From positions 2,785,001-2,849,000 of the forward strand of contig NZ_CP070502.1 of the NCBI RefSeq assembly GCF_018309085.1: 64,000 nucleotides of DNA, written 5' to 3'. This document shows positions 8,827 through 16,767 of the stretch, one piece after another (the stretch's first letter is position 1; each line of letters opens with the position of its first letter). Source of the DNA: Sporosarcina sp. Marseille-Q4063. GTDB lineage: Bacteria; Bacillota; Bacilli; Bacillales_A; Planococcaceae. Under the pieces are notes generated by a model. That model was not told where the DNA came from, ran no database searches, and worked only from the letters and a program-made list of their open reading frames with translations. A program made the position numbers and the translations under genes.

Positions 8827-10491
8827 TTACATCTCTTCCGGTGCTTTCATTCCCAAAAGTCGAAGCGCTTCCTTTAAGATAATTGTCGTGCTTCTGATAA
8901 GTGCGATTCTATAAGGTTTGTTTTTCGAATCGGTAAGCACATGGATGTTTCCATAAAACGAGTTGAAAGCCTGTGCGAGATCGACGGCGTACTTCGCAAT
9001 GATTGAAGGATCTAATTCTTTAGCGGAATGTTGGATGATTTGAGGGAACTGTTCTAGAGATTTAACGATTTCCCACTCGAAATCATTTACTTTGTTCACG
9101 GTATAAGAGCTTGTTTCCCCGGACTTTCTTAACACTGAATTAGCACGGGCGAAAGTATATTGCACGTAGGGCCCAGTTTCGCCTTCAGTTTGAAGCATTG
9201 TCTCAAGGTCAAACTCGATATCATGTTTTCGATGCTGTTTCAAATCGCTGAAAATAATAGCGCCAACACCAATAGTTTCAGCAATTTCCATTTTATTTTC
9301 CAAATTGGGATTTTTTGCTTCAATCGTTGATTGTGCCAGCGAGATTGCATCTTTTAAAACTTCTTCCAACAAGACGATTTTCCCTTTACGTGTCGACATC
9401 TTTTTTCCGTCTTTCAAAATGAGCCCGAAAGGTACATGTTGAATATCTTTCGACCATTCATAATCCATCTTTTCGAGTACCTTTTTGAATTGTGTAAAGT
9501 GCAGACTTTGTTCATTTCCGACGACATAGATGGATTTTACGAAATCGTAATTCTTTTTTCTGTCGATTGCTGCAGTCAAATCGCGGGTGGCATACAGCGT
9601 CGCCCCGTCTGATTTTTTAATCAGACAAGGTGGCATATCATCTCCCAATTCCACGACCAAAGCGCCATCTGATTCTTTCAACAAGCCCTTTTCATTCAAC
9701 ATATCAACAATCGGTTCCATTTTATCGTTATAATAAGCTTCGCCGTTATAGGAATCGAATTTCACGCCGAGTAAATCATAAATGCGTTGAAACTCCTTCA
9801 ATGATTCCGATTTGAACCAATCCCATAAGGCAAGCGCTTCGGGATTGCCGTCCTCCAATGCTTTAAAAGCCGCTCTTCCCTGGTCATTCAACGAATCATC
9901 TTGCTCTGCTTTTTCGTGGAATTGAATGTATAGCTTTAACAGCGTTTGAATCGGGGCTTGTCGTACTTCTAGTTCATTCCCACATTGTTGATAAGCTGTT
10001 AGCAGCTTGCCAAACTGTGTTCCCCAATCACCGATGTAATTTATTTTCACGGTTTTGTAGCCATTCTTTTCAAGCAATAAAGAAATCGAATTCCCAATGA
10101 CCGTGGAGCGTAAATGTCCCATAGAGAACGGTTTCGCAATGTTTGGGGAAGACATATCAATTGTCACGACCCCGTTTTTTCCAATGTTGGATGACCCGTA
10201 GGATCTAGATTGCTCTTGGATTGTTTGGAGTAGGGAACTAGTGATTTGTGAACGGTTCAGAAAGATATTCACATAACCGTTCACAGCTTCAGCTTTGTGG
10301 ATAAGTGGATGCTTGATCGACTTTGCAATTTCATCCGCAATACTAACAGGTGATTTTCTTAAATTCTTTGCAAATGGGAAGCAGGGCAATGCTAAATCGC
10401 CCATATGTGCATGCACGGGTCGTTCTAACATATTTTCATTCAAAGGAATCGGACTAAATTGTTGCAACGCATGCAAAACCTCTGTTTTCAT
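8827..10491 (-). CDS. argS: Arginyl-tRNA synthetase, FSMGH-type
   Basis: The protein has 554 residues, the usual length. It charges tRNA-Arg with arginine in the cytoplasm. An N-terminal Arg-tRNA synthetase domain (about 1-90) precedes the class I catalytic core. The HIGH element is SPNIAKPFSMGH (the first His replaced, last GH kept), and the KMSKS element reads KKMSTRKG. The C-terminal anticodon-binding domain ends GMKAPEEM. The FSMGH form is the type found in lactic acid bacteria and as a second copy in some Bacillales, and differs from the HLGH-type of Bacillus subtilis as I recall it. The gene is preceded by an Arg T-box leader, and ATG 10491 follows AAGGAGGAA. Confidence 0.95.
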   Translation of the reverse strand: MKTEVLHALQQFSPIPLNENMLERPVHAHMGDLALPCFPFAKNLRKSPVSIADEIAKSIKHPLIHKAEAVNGYVNIFLNRSQITSSLLQTIQEQSRSYGSSNIGKNGVVTIDMSSPNIAKPFSMGHLRSTVIGNSISLLLEKNGYKTVKINYIGDWGTQFGKLLTAYQQCGNELEVRQAPIQTLLKLYIQFHEKAEQDDSLNDQGRAAFKALEDGNPEALALWDWFKSESLKEFQRIYDLLGVKFDSYNGEAYYNDKMEPIVDMLNEKGLLKESDGALVVELGDDMPPCLIKKSDGATLYATRDLTAAIDRKKNYDFVKSIYVVGNEQSLHFTQFKKVLEKMDYEWSKDIQHVPFGLILKDGKKMSTRKGKIVLLEEVLKDAISLAQSTIEAKNPNLENKMEIAETIGVGAIIFSDLKQHRKHDIEFDLETMLQTEGETGPYVQYTFARANSVLRKSGETSSYTVNKVNDFEWEIVKSLEQFPQIIQHSAKELDPSIIAKYAVDLAQAFNSFYGNIHVLTDSKNKPYRIALIRSTTIILKEALRLLGMKAPEEM

Positions 10492-10514
10492 CTCAAATTC
10501 CTCCTTTTTGTCAA

Positions 10515-10742
10515 TAAAAAAAGCCCCGCCTCAAATAAATGAGGCGAAAGCATAACTTCCGCGGTACCACTCAACTTGCCCGTGATGGGCCACTTTCTCA
10601 TAACGGCGAGACACCGACTTTTCTTAAATGAATTCAGAAAAGCATCTCCGAAGTGCGGTTCACAAACTTCCTTTGCCAGGCTTTCACCGTCCCTAGCTCG
10701 CTTAAAAAGAAAAATTTGCTACTCTCTTCATCCAAGATGTTG
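10515..10742 (-). ncRNA. T-box riboswitch, arginine type, controlling argS
   Basis: Read on the minus strand, the leader contains the T-box core TGGTACCGCGG (complement of 10559-10569), which pairs with the tRNA acceptor end. Stem I includes a specifier loop with the Arg codon CGC (complement of 10655-10657), five nt before GGAG. The terminator stem CGCCTCA/TGAGGCG (10527-10546) is followed by a T-run reaching 10515. Uncharged tRNA-Arg should stabilise the antiterminator and raise argS expression. Confidence 0.9.
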
Positions 10743-10748
10743 TAGTTG

Positions 10749-10777
10749 ACTATAGCAAGCATTTGCATGGGTGTCAA
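10749..10777 (-). promoter_or_regulatory. Consensus SigA promoter of the argS leader
   Basis: On the minus strand TTGACA (complement of 10772-10777) stands exactly 17 nt from TATAGT (complement of 10749-10754). Transcription would begin near 10742, just at the start of the T-box leader. Confidence 0.85.
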
Positions 10778-10834
10778 TATAGTTATTAGTCTTTTCTATA
10801 AACTCACTTGTTCAAAAAAATATACTATGAGAAT

Positions 10835-11539
10835 TTAGTTTGAATGCGATTTAGCACCTTCACGGTAGTAAATTATATACATGATAAACCAAAGTATACC
10901 GACAACCAAGAGTGCTACGTACTGTGGACTGGAAGCGATGGAGACAAAAAATAGAATGAGAAGTGTAACGGGAAAGATTAAATTCATGGCATAAAAGGAT
11001 TTATACGCAACGCGATAGTGCTCAAACTTTTCTCCTTCATCCAGATTTTCGAAAATTTCTTTGTAACCGTCTAGTCGTTTCAAGTTCACGAATGCTGCGG
11101 GGCTATATTTATTATGGTAACTAACCGCTTTAAATTGGGCATAGGTCGCAAAAATGAAGATAGATAAGAATGAAGTGACAATTACACTCGCAAGTAGGTT
11201 ATCGCCTAAGTTCCATGCTAGTCCAGCGATAAAAGAACAGGTAGCTCCAACGATTAACAATAAAGAAGTAGAGCCTACAAACTTATGAGCAATTTTTTCT
11301 TTTCTTGCATCGAGTTCATCAATGTTGAATCCTGGACTTTCCTTTGCGTCTGCTTTGTTCCAGATCAAGCCAATACGAATGGACATGACAAATAATATAG
11401 CGAGCATTATAAAAGCCATCAACTCTTTTTCGAATGGTACAATTGGGCCAAGCGCATCCCATAATATAACAATCAAGCCAAAAATAAACGCAATCCCAAT
11501 AGCCGTAAAAAGGGTTAGTGAACCTTTCCTTTTCCTCAT
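10835..11539 (-). CDS. DUF3169-like six-helix membrane protein
   Basis: The protein has 234 residues with about six predicted membrane segments (roughly 9-30, 38-56, 88-110, 118-138, 185-205 and 207-225). Its layout and its pairing with a small XRE regulator match DUF3169-family proteins, whose function is unknown. Its start overlaps the regulator stop by ATGA, so the two are co-translated. It lies downstream of an autoregulatory-looking promoter. A role in membrane stress or immunity is only a guess from similar regulator/membrane-protein pairs. Confidence 0.75.
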   Translation of the reverse strand: MRKRKGSLTLFTAIGIAFIFGLIVILWDALGPIVPFEKELMAFIMLAILFVMSIRIGLIWNKADAKESPGFNIDELDARKEKIAHKFVGSTSLLLIVGATCSFIAGLAWNLGDNLLASVIVTSFLSIFIFATYAQFKAVSYHNKYSPAAFVNLKRLDGYKEIFENLDEGEKFEHYRVAYKSFYAMNLIFPVTLLILFFVSIASSPQYVALLVVGILWFIMYIIYYREGAKSHSN

Positions 11540-11748
11540 TTCTCTTCCTCCTCTATTGAAAATACTTCATCCACAGGTAGTTGGAATACTTTCGCGATTT
11601 TCATCGCAATTAAAATTGACGGTAAATAATCGCCTCTTTCGATTAAACTGATTGTTTGTCTTGAGGAATCGGTTAATGTAGCTAACTCGGTTTGACTTAA
11701 TCCATCTCTAGCACGTAATTCTTTCAAGCGATTAAGCAATATTGCCAT
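11536..11748 (-). CDS. XRE/Cro-CI family transcriptional regulator, YozG-like short form
   Basis: This is a 70-residue single helix-turn-helix protein. The HTH spans about residues 8-60 with LSQTELATLTDSSRQTIS and a typical IERGDYLPS ending; a short acidic tail follows. ATG 11748 follows a GGAGGAAAT-type site. The small size means DNA binding as a dimer without a ligand domain. The large inverted repeat at 11786-11821 over its own promoter is the natural operator. Confidence 0.88.
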   Translation of the reverse strand: MAILLNRLKELRARDGLSQTELATLTDSSRQTISLIERGDYLPSILIAMKIAKVFQLPVDEVFSIEEEEK

Positions 11749-11771
11749 TGTATTTCCTCCTTATACTTCCA

Positions 11772-11821
11772 ATTGTATGCTTTAATAGTCAAATTGACAA
11801 CTATAATTGTCAAAGTGACTA
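11772..11821 (-). promoter_or_regulatory. Promoter and palindromic operator of the XRE/DUF3169 operon
   Basis: On the minus strand TTGTCA (complement of 11795-11800) is 17 nt from TACAAT (complement of 11772-11777). A 15-bp arm inverted repeat, TAGTCAAATTGACAA (11786-11800) and TTGTCAAAGTGACTA (11807-11821), has two mismatches and covers the -35. This suggests autorepression by the XRE protein. Confidence 0.7.
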
Positions 11822-11945
11822 TTTTTATTGTCGGGAAGGCGAAATGTAGAAGGACTTTCTGCATAAAAAATAATATGAACAATTTTTTATGTGTTAATAA
11901 CTATTATTTCTATGGCATCAAAGAGTATGTTGACAATTAACCGAT

Positions 11946-11977
11946 TGTGGATAAACAACCTGTGGATATGTTGATAA
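11946..11977 (+). promoter_or_regulatory. Cluster of three DnaA-box-like sites upstream of the reductase operon
   Basis: TGTGGATAA (11946-11954) is a perfect DnaA box (TTATCCACA on the other strand). TGTGGATAT (11961-11969) and TGTTGATAA (11969-11977) each differ by one base and have the same orientation. DnaA control of ribonucleotide reductase genes is known in other bacteria; here it is inferred. Confidence 0.55.
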
Positions 11978-12023
11978 GTGATTGATTTGCACACGAAAAA
12001 CTTTTTACCTCTTTACGATTAAA

Positions 12024-12072
12024 ACACCATATGTTAGGGTATGTGTAGTGAATAGAACACAACATATAGTAC
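12024..12072 (+). promoter_or_regulatory. Pair of NrdR-box-like sites
   Basis: Two sites resembling the NrdR consensus acaCwAtATaTwGtgt lie at 12024-12039 and 12057-12072. The second, ACACAACATATAGTAC, is the better match. Their 33-bp spacing is close to three helical turns, as in known NrdR-controlled genes. The promoter itself is not clear; TTTACG/TAGGGT overlapping the first box is possible. Confidence 0.6.
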
Positions 12073-12091
12073 TTAACGATGGAATGGTACC

Positions 12092-12149
12092 GTAGGAAGA
12101 ATGAAGTTCAATTCTTCTCAGTAGGAAGAATAAAGTTCAATTCTTCTTT
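12092..12149 (+). repeat. Two tandem 29-bp repeats, each a small hairpin
   Basis: Units 12092-12120 and 12121-12149 differ at three or four bases. Each holds GAAGAAT...ATTCTTC arms around an 8-nt loop. They sit in the leader between the NrdR boxes and the riboswitch aptamer. Confidence 0.7.
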
Positions 12150-12459
12150 AATCGGTTTAAAAGGGAATCCGGATAATCCGGAGCTGTCCCCGCAACTGTA
12201 AACGCGGACGACCGCCGAAAAGAGCCACTGTGGAGAAATCCGTGGGAAGGCTTTGGCGGAAGAATGATGCGTAAGCCAGGAGACCTGCCTTTCATCGTCA
12301 AGCGACACTTTCTTCGGGGGTTGAGAGGTGGAAGCGAGCGGGTTTCCTTCCGTCTATCTTCTAACTCTAGAAGAATATACATAAGGTCCCATTCTGTTTC
12401 CAACTTAAAAAATCCATGAGCGATAGCTCTGCCGAAGAGGCGGACCTATCGCTTTTTTT
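12150..12459 (+). ncRNA. Cobalamin (B12) riboswitch with terminator
   Basis: The aptamer (about 12150-12296) holds the conserved core AGCTGTCCCCGCAACTGTAA (about 12181-12200) and the closing AAGCCAGGAGACCTGCC block near 12275-12291, both diagnostic. The expression platform ends in AGCGATAG (12419-12426) paired with CTATCGCT (12446-12453) and a T-run to 12459. B12 binding is expected to favour termination, so the reductase operon would be lowered when B12 is present. The next gene downstream is a B12-independent class I reductase. Confidence 0.92.
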
Positions 12460-12464
12460 GTCGA

Positions 12465-12578
12465 AAAGCGGAAGTGGCCTGCTTAGACGTGACAAGCGCT
12501 GGAAGGCCTGAAGTTAAAGGCGCTTTGTGCCTTTAACTGCAGGACTGAAAGCGACTCGAACGTCTGGCCACTGTAGCT
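12465..12578 (+). repeat. Structured ~110-nt element between riboswitch terminator and reductase gene
   Basis: AGTGGCC (12473-12479) and AGACGT (12485-12490) pair with ACGTCT and GGCCACT (12560-12572), enclosing a perfect 10-bp hairpin AGTTAAAGGC/GCCTTTAACT (12512-12521, 12529-12538). It resembles, from memory, dispersed structured repeats of Bacillales genomes, but only one copy is in this window. It lies after the terminator and before the ribosome site GGGAGGAG. Confidence 0.5.
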
Positions 12579-12614
12579 AGACATATTTATATAACTGGGA
12601 GGAGACGGAATAAC

Positions 12615-14837
12615 ATGACAACACAAATTAAAACACCACAAATCGATCAACTGCTACATGAATTGCAAAACGAGTTTGGCGAACAGAAAATAGCGCCATT
12701 ACTTAAAGTGAGTGAACGTTGGAAAGAAAGACATCCAGAGGGAAGGTATGCTGATTGGTCAAAAGCGATGGTGCTTGAAGCAATCAGTTTTGTTGCAGAA
12801 GACGAAACGTATTGGACGTTTGTCGCTGCAAGAATTTACCTCCAAGAAGTCTATGCTTACGAAGAAGGTCGGCGTGGTCAATCGGTCTATGTTGATTTTG
12901 CTGGCCATGTGAAAAGTTTAGTAGAAAAAGGTTTATACACGCCAGTTTTAACTGAAAAATATTCAGAAGAAGACTTAAATCATCTTGGCCATGTTATCGA
13001 TCCTGAGCGAGACAAGCTATTTACCTATATCGGATTGAAAACGTTAATGGATCGTTACGTTGCGGTTGATTTCACTAAAAAACCGGTGGAACTTCCACAA
13101 GAACGCTGGCTTATCATCGCTATGACGCTCATGCAGGATGAAACCGAAAACCGTAATGAAAAAGTATCGGAATCCTACTGGGCGATGAGTAACTTATATA
13201 TGACCGTTGCAACGCCGACATTGTCGAATGCTGGAAAGCCGCATGGTCAGTTGTCGAGTTGCTTTATCGACACGGTCGACGATTCTTTGCAAGGTATTTA
13301 CGACAGCAATACAGATATCGCCAATTTGTCGAAATACGGCGGAGGCATCGGTGTTTATATGGGGAAAGTGAGAAGTCGCGGCTCCTCGATTCGCGGATTT
13401 AAAGGTGCATCAAGCGGTGTGCTGCCATGGATTAAACAATTGAATAACACTGCGGTGAGTGTCGATCAGCTGGGTCAAAGACAAGGTGCGATTGCTGTTT
13501 ACCTAGACGTTTTCCACAAAGATATTTTCACGTTCCTCGATTTGAAACTCAACAACGGGGACGAGCGCATGCGTGCGCATGATATTTTCACAGGCGTTTG
13601 TTTGCCAGATTTATATATGGAACAAGTCGAAGCGCGCGGGGATTGGCATCTGTTTGATCCGCATGAAGTGCGAGAAGTCATGGGCTATTCACTGGAAGAT
13701 TCGTACGATGAAAAACGCGGTGAAGGTTCATTCCGTGAAAAGTATGCTGAATGCATAAATCATCCGGAACTCAGTCGGGAAACGGTACCTGCGATTGACT
13801 TAATGAAGCGTATTTTACGCAGTCAACTGGAAACTGGCGTGCCGTTCATGTTTTACCGTGATGAAGTGAATCGTGCGAATGCGAATAAACACGAAGGTAT
13901 GATTTATTCATCGAATTTATGTTCAGAAATCGCCCAAAATCAGAGCGCGACAGAATTCGAATCCGTCACACTCGAAGATGATATCGTCGTCACCCGTTCA
14001 AAACCAGGCGATTTTGTCGTTTGTAACCTGTCTTCCATTAACCTTGGGCGTGCAGTTCCAGCGAATGTAATAGAACGGTTAATCAAAATTCAAGTACGCA
14101 TGCTCGATAACGTCATTGATCTGAATAAAATCCCTGTCGTACAAGCAGCACGAACAAATTCCAGATACCGTGGAATCGGACTAGGTACATTCGGTTGGCA
14201 TCATTTACTTGCGCTGAAAAATATTCAGTGGGAATCAAATGAAGCTGTAGATTACGCTGATGAATTATATGAAAGGATTGCTTACCTGACCATTTCAGCT
14301 TCAATGGAATTATCAAAAGAAAAAGGGGCTTATCCTTTATTCGAAGGATCGGACTGGCAGACAGGGGACTACTTTACTAACAAAGGATATGACTCAAAAA
14401 AATGGCGTGAACTGCGTTTCGAAGTTGCGATGAATGGCATGCGAAATGGTTATTTGATGGCCGTCGCACCAAATTCTTCCACATCATTACTCGCGGGCTC
14501 GACAGCATCGATCGATCCGATTTTTAAACCGTTTTTCCATGAGGAGAAAAAGGATTATAAGTTGCCGACAGTGGCGCCGGATTTGGATCATAATACGTAT
14601 GACATTTATCGCCGTTCTGCATATATTGTCGACCAGCGTTGGTCCGTTAAACAAAACGCAGCAAGGCAGCGCCATATCGACCAAGCGATTTCCTTCAATA
14701 TTTACGTTCCGAATACAATTCGTGCTTCCGTTTTACTAGACCTGCATATTCAAGCATGGAAATCAGGGATGAAGACAACTTATTACACGCGTTCAAGCGC
14801 CACTGATATTGCGGAGTGTGAATGGTGTCATTCTTAA
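12615..14837 (+). CDS. Class I ribonucleoside-diphosphate reductase, alpha (catalytic) subunit
   Basis: The protein has 740 residues and reduces ribonucleoside diphosphates to deoxy forms. All catalytic residues are visible: C216 (QLSSC) and C470 (VVC) as the redox pair, N434-C436-E438 in SNLCSE with the radical Cys, Y723-Y724 for radical transfer, and a C-terminal C735-x-x-C738 tail. A canonical ATP-cone cannot be recognised at the N terminus, although the protein is longer than typical NrdE (about 700). ATG 12615 follows GGGAGGAG. It overlaps the flavodoxin gene by 16 nt. It is controlled by the upstream NrdR boxes and B12 riboswitch. Class Ia versus Ib assignment is uncertain. Confidence 0.93.
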   Translation: MTTQIKTPQIDQLLHELQNEFGEQKIAPLLKVSERWKERHPEGRYADWSKAMVLEAISFVAEDETYWTFVAARIYLQEVYAYEEGRRGQSVYVDFAGHVKSLVEKGLYTPVLTEKYSEEDLNHLGHVIDPERDKLFTYIGLKTLMDRYVAVDFTKKPVELPQERWLIIAMTLMQDETENRNEKVSESYWAMSNLYMTVATPTLSNAGKPHGQLSSCFIDTVDDSLQGIYDSNTDIANLSKYGGGIGVYMGKVRSRGSSIRGFKGASSGVLPWIKQLNNTAVSVDQLGQRQGAIAVYLDVFHKDIFTFLDLKLNNGDERMRAHDIFTGVCLPDLYMEQVEARGDWHLFDPHEVREVMGYSLEDSYDEKRGEGSFREKYAECINHPELSRETVPAIDLMKRILRSQLETGVPFMFYRDEVNRANANKHEGMIYSSNLCSEIAQNQSATEFESVTLEDDIVVTRSKPGDFVVCNLSSINLGRAVPANVIERLIKIQVRMLDNVIDLNKIPVVQAARTNSRYRGIGLGTFGWHHLLALKNIQWESNEAVDYADELYERIAYLTISASMELSKEKGAYPLFEGSDWQTGDYFTNKGYDSKKWRELRFEVAMNGMRNGYLMAVAPNSSTSLLAGSTASIDPIFKPFFHEEKKDYKLPTVAPDLDHNTYDIYRRSAYIVDQRWSVKQNAARQRHIDQAISFNIYVPNTIRASVLLDLHIQAWKSGMKTTYYTRSSATDIAECEWCHS

Positions 14838-15253
14838 TCGCCTATGCAACTTGGAGCGGAAACACAGAGGAAGTTGCGGAACTTATTGAAGAGAATTTAT
14901 TGAAATCAAATATGGACGTAACTCGATACAGAATCGGGACGGGCCCACTTCCCAACGTAAATGATTATGATGCGCTCATAATTGGATCATTCACATGGGA
15001 CAAGGGCGCGACTCCCGATGAAGTAAAAGATTTCGTGGCGGAAGTTGGCTATAAACCACCGAATGTTTACGTTTTTGGAACAGGCGATACGCAATTCGGC
15101 GGAGATGCATTATTTTGCAGCGCTGCAGTAAAGCTAGCACGATTTTACGAGTCAAACTATGCACCGCTAAAAATCGAACAAAGTCCAAGAGGAACGCAAG
15201 AAACCGATGTAATCAATTGGACGGAAGGGGTAATCAAACAATGGTCACACTAA
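14822..15253 (+). CDS. Flavodoxin inside the reductase operon
   Basis: The protein has 143 residues with a short-chain flavodoxin fold. The FMN phosphate loop is TWSGNTEEVA (about residues 9-18) and aromatic FMN-contact loops lie in SFTWDKG and GTGDTQFGG. It resembles electron-carrier flavodoxins (YkuN/YkuP type) more than NrdI, the flavoprotein that usually sits with class Ib reductases. It is translationally embedded: its start overlaps the alpha gene by 16 nt and its end overlaps the beta gene by 13 nt. It likely supplies electrons for assembling or re-reducing the metal-radical cofactor of the beta subunit; that is inference from position. Confidence 0.88.
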   Translation: MVSFLIAYATWSGNTEEVAELIEENLLKSNMDVTRYRIGTGPLPNVNDYDALIIGSFTWDKGATPDEVKDFVAEVGYKPPNVYVFGTGDTQFGGDALFCSAAVKLARFYESNYAPLKIEQSPRGTQETDVINWTEGVIKQWSH

Positions 15254-16278
15254 CACGAGTAAAAGTATTAAATCCAGCAAACCCAAACAAATCAACAGCT
15301 ATTTTCGGCGGGAAAGCAAGTGGAATTCTAAATTGGAATGACCTTGCTCATCCCCACTTTTATAAATTAAGACAACAAATACGTTCATTATTTTGGACGG
15401 CCAATGAAGTCGATATGACGCAAGACGTCAAGCAGTTTCCAACGTTGACCCGACCTGAACAAGATGCTTTCTTGAAAATCATTGGCTTATTAGCAACGCT
15501 AGATGGACCGCAAACGGATATCGCATTGAAGCTTTCACATTTCACAACCGACCCCTCCGTCAAATCATTAATGGCGACAATTGCAGATCAGGAAAGTGAA
15601 CATAATCACAGTTATGCCTATGTGCTTTCATCTGTAACGACATTAGATAAGCAAATCGCTTCATTTGAAATGGGGCGAACTGATGAAGTTTTGATGCGCA
15701 GAAATGAACGCATCGTCAACGTATACAATGAATTCGCAGAAAGGCCAACGATTGAATCGGCTTTAAAAGCGATGGTATACACGACTTTGCTTGAAGGATT
15801 ATTTTTCTATAGCGGCTTCGCATTCTTTTACAATTTAGCACGCAATCAGAAAATGGTCGGAACATCGACAATGGTGTCGTATATTAACCGCGATGAGTTA
15901 GAGCATGGAAAAGCAATTAGCGACATATTCCGTGCAGCCTTAGCAGAAAACCCAGAATACAATACGGACGAGTTCACGGAATGGATTTATGATCAGTTCC
16001 GACACTCCGTCGAGCAAGAAGTCGCGTGGAGTCGGTATGTGTTAGCTGATATTGACGGAATCGACCTCGAAGAAATGGAAGGTTACATCAAATACCGAGC
16101 CAATAAAATGCTGCGCATGCTCGGGCTCGACGAAATCTATCCCGAGTTTACTGACAACCCCATGAGATGGATCAAAGCCTACGTGGATAGTTTCGATGAC
16201 ACAAAAACAGATTTCTTTGAACAAGCCTCAAGGCAGTATGTGAAAACTAGTGATTTGAATGGGTTTGATGATTTGTAG
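15241..16278 (+). CDS. Class I ribonucleotide reductase, beta (radical-cofactor) subunit
   Basis: The protein has 345 residues. Metal ligands align as D88 (LATLD), E118 and H121 (ESEH), E185 (LLEGLFF), E219 and H222 (RDELEH). The radical Tyr is present as Y125, four residues after H121, so a standard tyrosyl-radical enzyme is expected. ATG 15241 is chosen as it follows GGAAGGGG and gives the normal length; the frame is open further upstream but only inside the flavodoxin gene. The long C-terminal tail would dock on the alpha subunit. Confidence 0.92.
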   Translation: MVTLTRVKVLNPANPNKSTAIFGGKASGILNWNDLAHPHFYKLRQQIRSLFWTANEVDMTQDVKQFPTLTRPEQDAFLKIIGLLATLDGPQTDIALKLSHFTTDPSVKSLMATIADQESEHNHSYAYVLSSVTTLDKQIASFEMGRTDEVLMRRNERIVNVYNEFAERPTIESALKAMVYTTLLEGLFFYSGFAFFYNLARNQKMVGTSTMVSYINRDELEHGKAISDIFRAALAENPEYNTDEFTEWIYDQFRHSVEQEVAWSRYVLADIDGIDLEEMEGYIKYRANKMLRMLGLDEIYPEFTDNPMRWIKAYVDSFDDTKTDFFEQASRQYVKTSDLNGFDDL

Positions 16279-16296
16279 GTTTTTATTTTTTCGTGT

Positions 16297-16500
16297 AGGA
16301 GGATTTCGAAGGGGATTGCGCGGAGTTCAAGCGGTGAAGGACTGATTTCGTGAATTGCGCGGATTTCGCCGGAGAAGGGGAGGACTTCGAAAGTGATTGC
16401 GCGCACTTCAAGCGGTGAAGAGCTGACTTTGTCAAATGCGCGGACTTCGCCGGGCCAAGAGAGGACTTCGAACCCGATTACGCGGAACTCGATCGCAGAC
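16297..16500. repeat. Array A: ten degenerate 21/18-bp units in an 81-bp higher-order repeat
   Basis: From 16297 the sequence divides without gaps into ten units of 21, 21, 18, 21, 21, 21, 18, 21, 21 and 21 bp. Most carry a core like GGAyTTCG. The pattern 21+21+18+21 = 81 bp repeats: GAGGAyTTCGAA occurs at 16299, 16380 and 16461, exactly 81 bp apart. All units are multiples of three, and the minus strand stays open with a repeated 27-residue pattern, but no ribosome site supports translation. It lies directly after the reductase operon. Confidence 0.8.
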
Positions 16501-16520
16501 AATACAACAATTTCAACACA

Positions 16521-16574
16521 GATAAAAAAACAGCACATCGCTTAGACTAACCCGTTCAGTTCACTGGTACAAAA
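16521..16574 (+). repeat. Left copy of a ~54-bp imperfect inverted repeat
   Basis: The complement of this segment matches 17505-17557 over the whole length, including TTTTGTACCA, AACTGAACGGGTTA and GCTGTTTTTT, with a few substitutions. The two copies face each other around about 0.93 kb that holds two small membrane-protein genes. The sequence between this copy and 16767 shows no clear gene. Confidence 0.7.
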
Positions 16575-16767
16575 GTTGAAATAACAAGCGAAATAACATC
16601 GAACTAGAACAACAATTAGCATCGCAATCAATTAGCGGTGCTTTTTTTCATCTTTAAAAAGGTTTTTTGTGGTAAATATGGTACGATAACAGTAGGACGT
16701 ATATATATTCAATATTCAACAAACGGGCCATTTAATTGAACAATACTTTAAAACGAGTATAGATACA

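Noticed and set aside
10749..10777. A tRNA gene near the T-box leader
   Set aside because: The cloverleaf-like pairings belong to the T-box leader; no tRNA with CCA-end structure is present.
12108..12403. Minus-strand open frames over the B12 riboswitch
   Set aside because: They are explained by the structured RNA on the plus strand and have no ribosome sites.
16179..16538. Minus-strand open frame of 119 residues over the end of the reductase beta gene and array A
   Set aside because: It is open because the repeat units are multiples of three; it overlaps a real gene and has no ribosome site.
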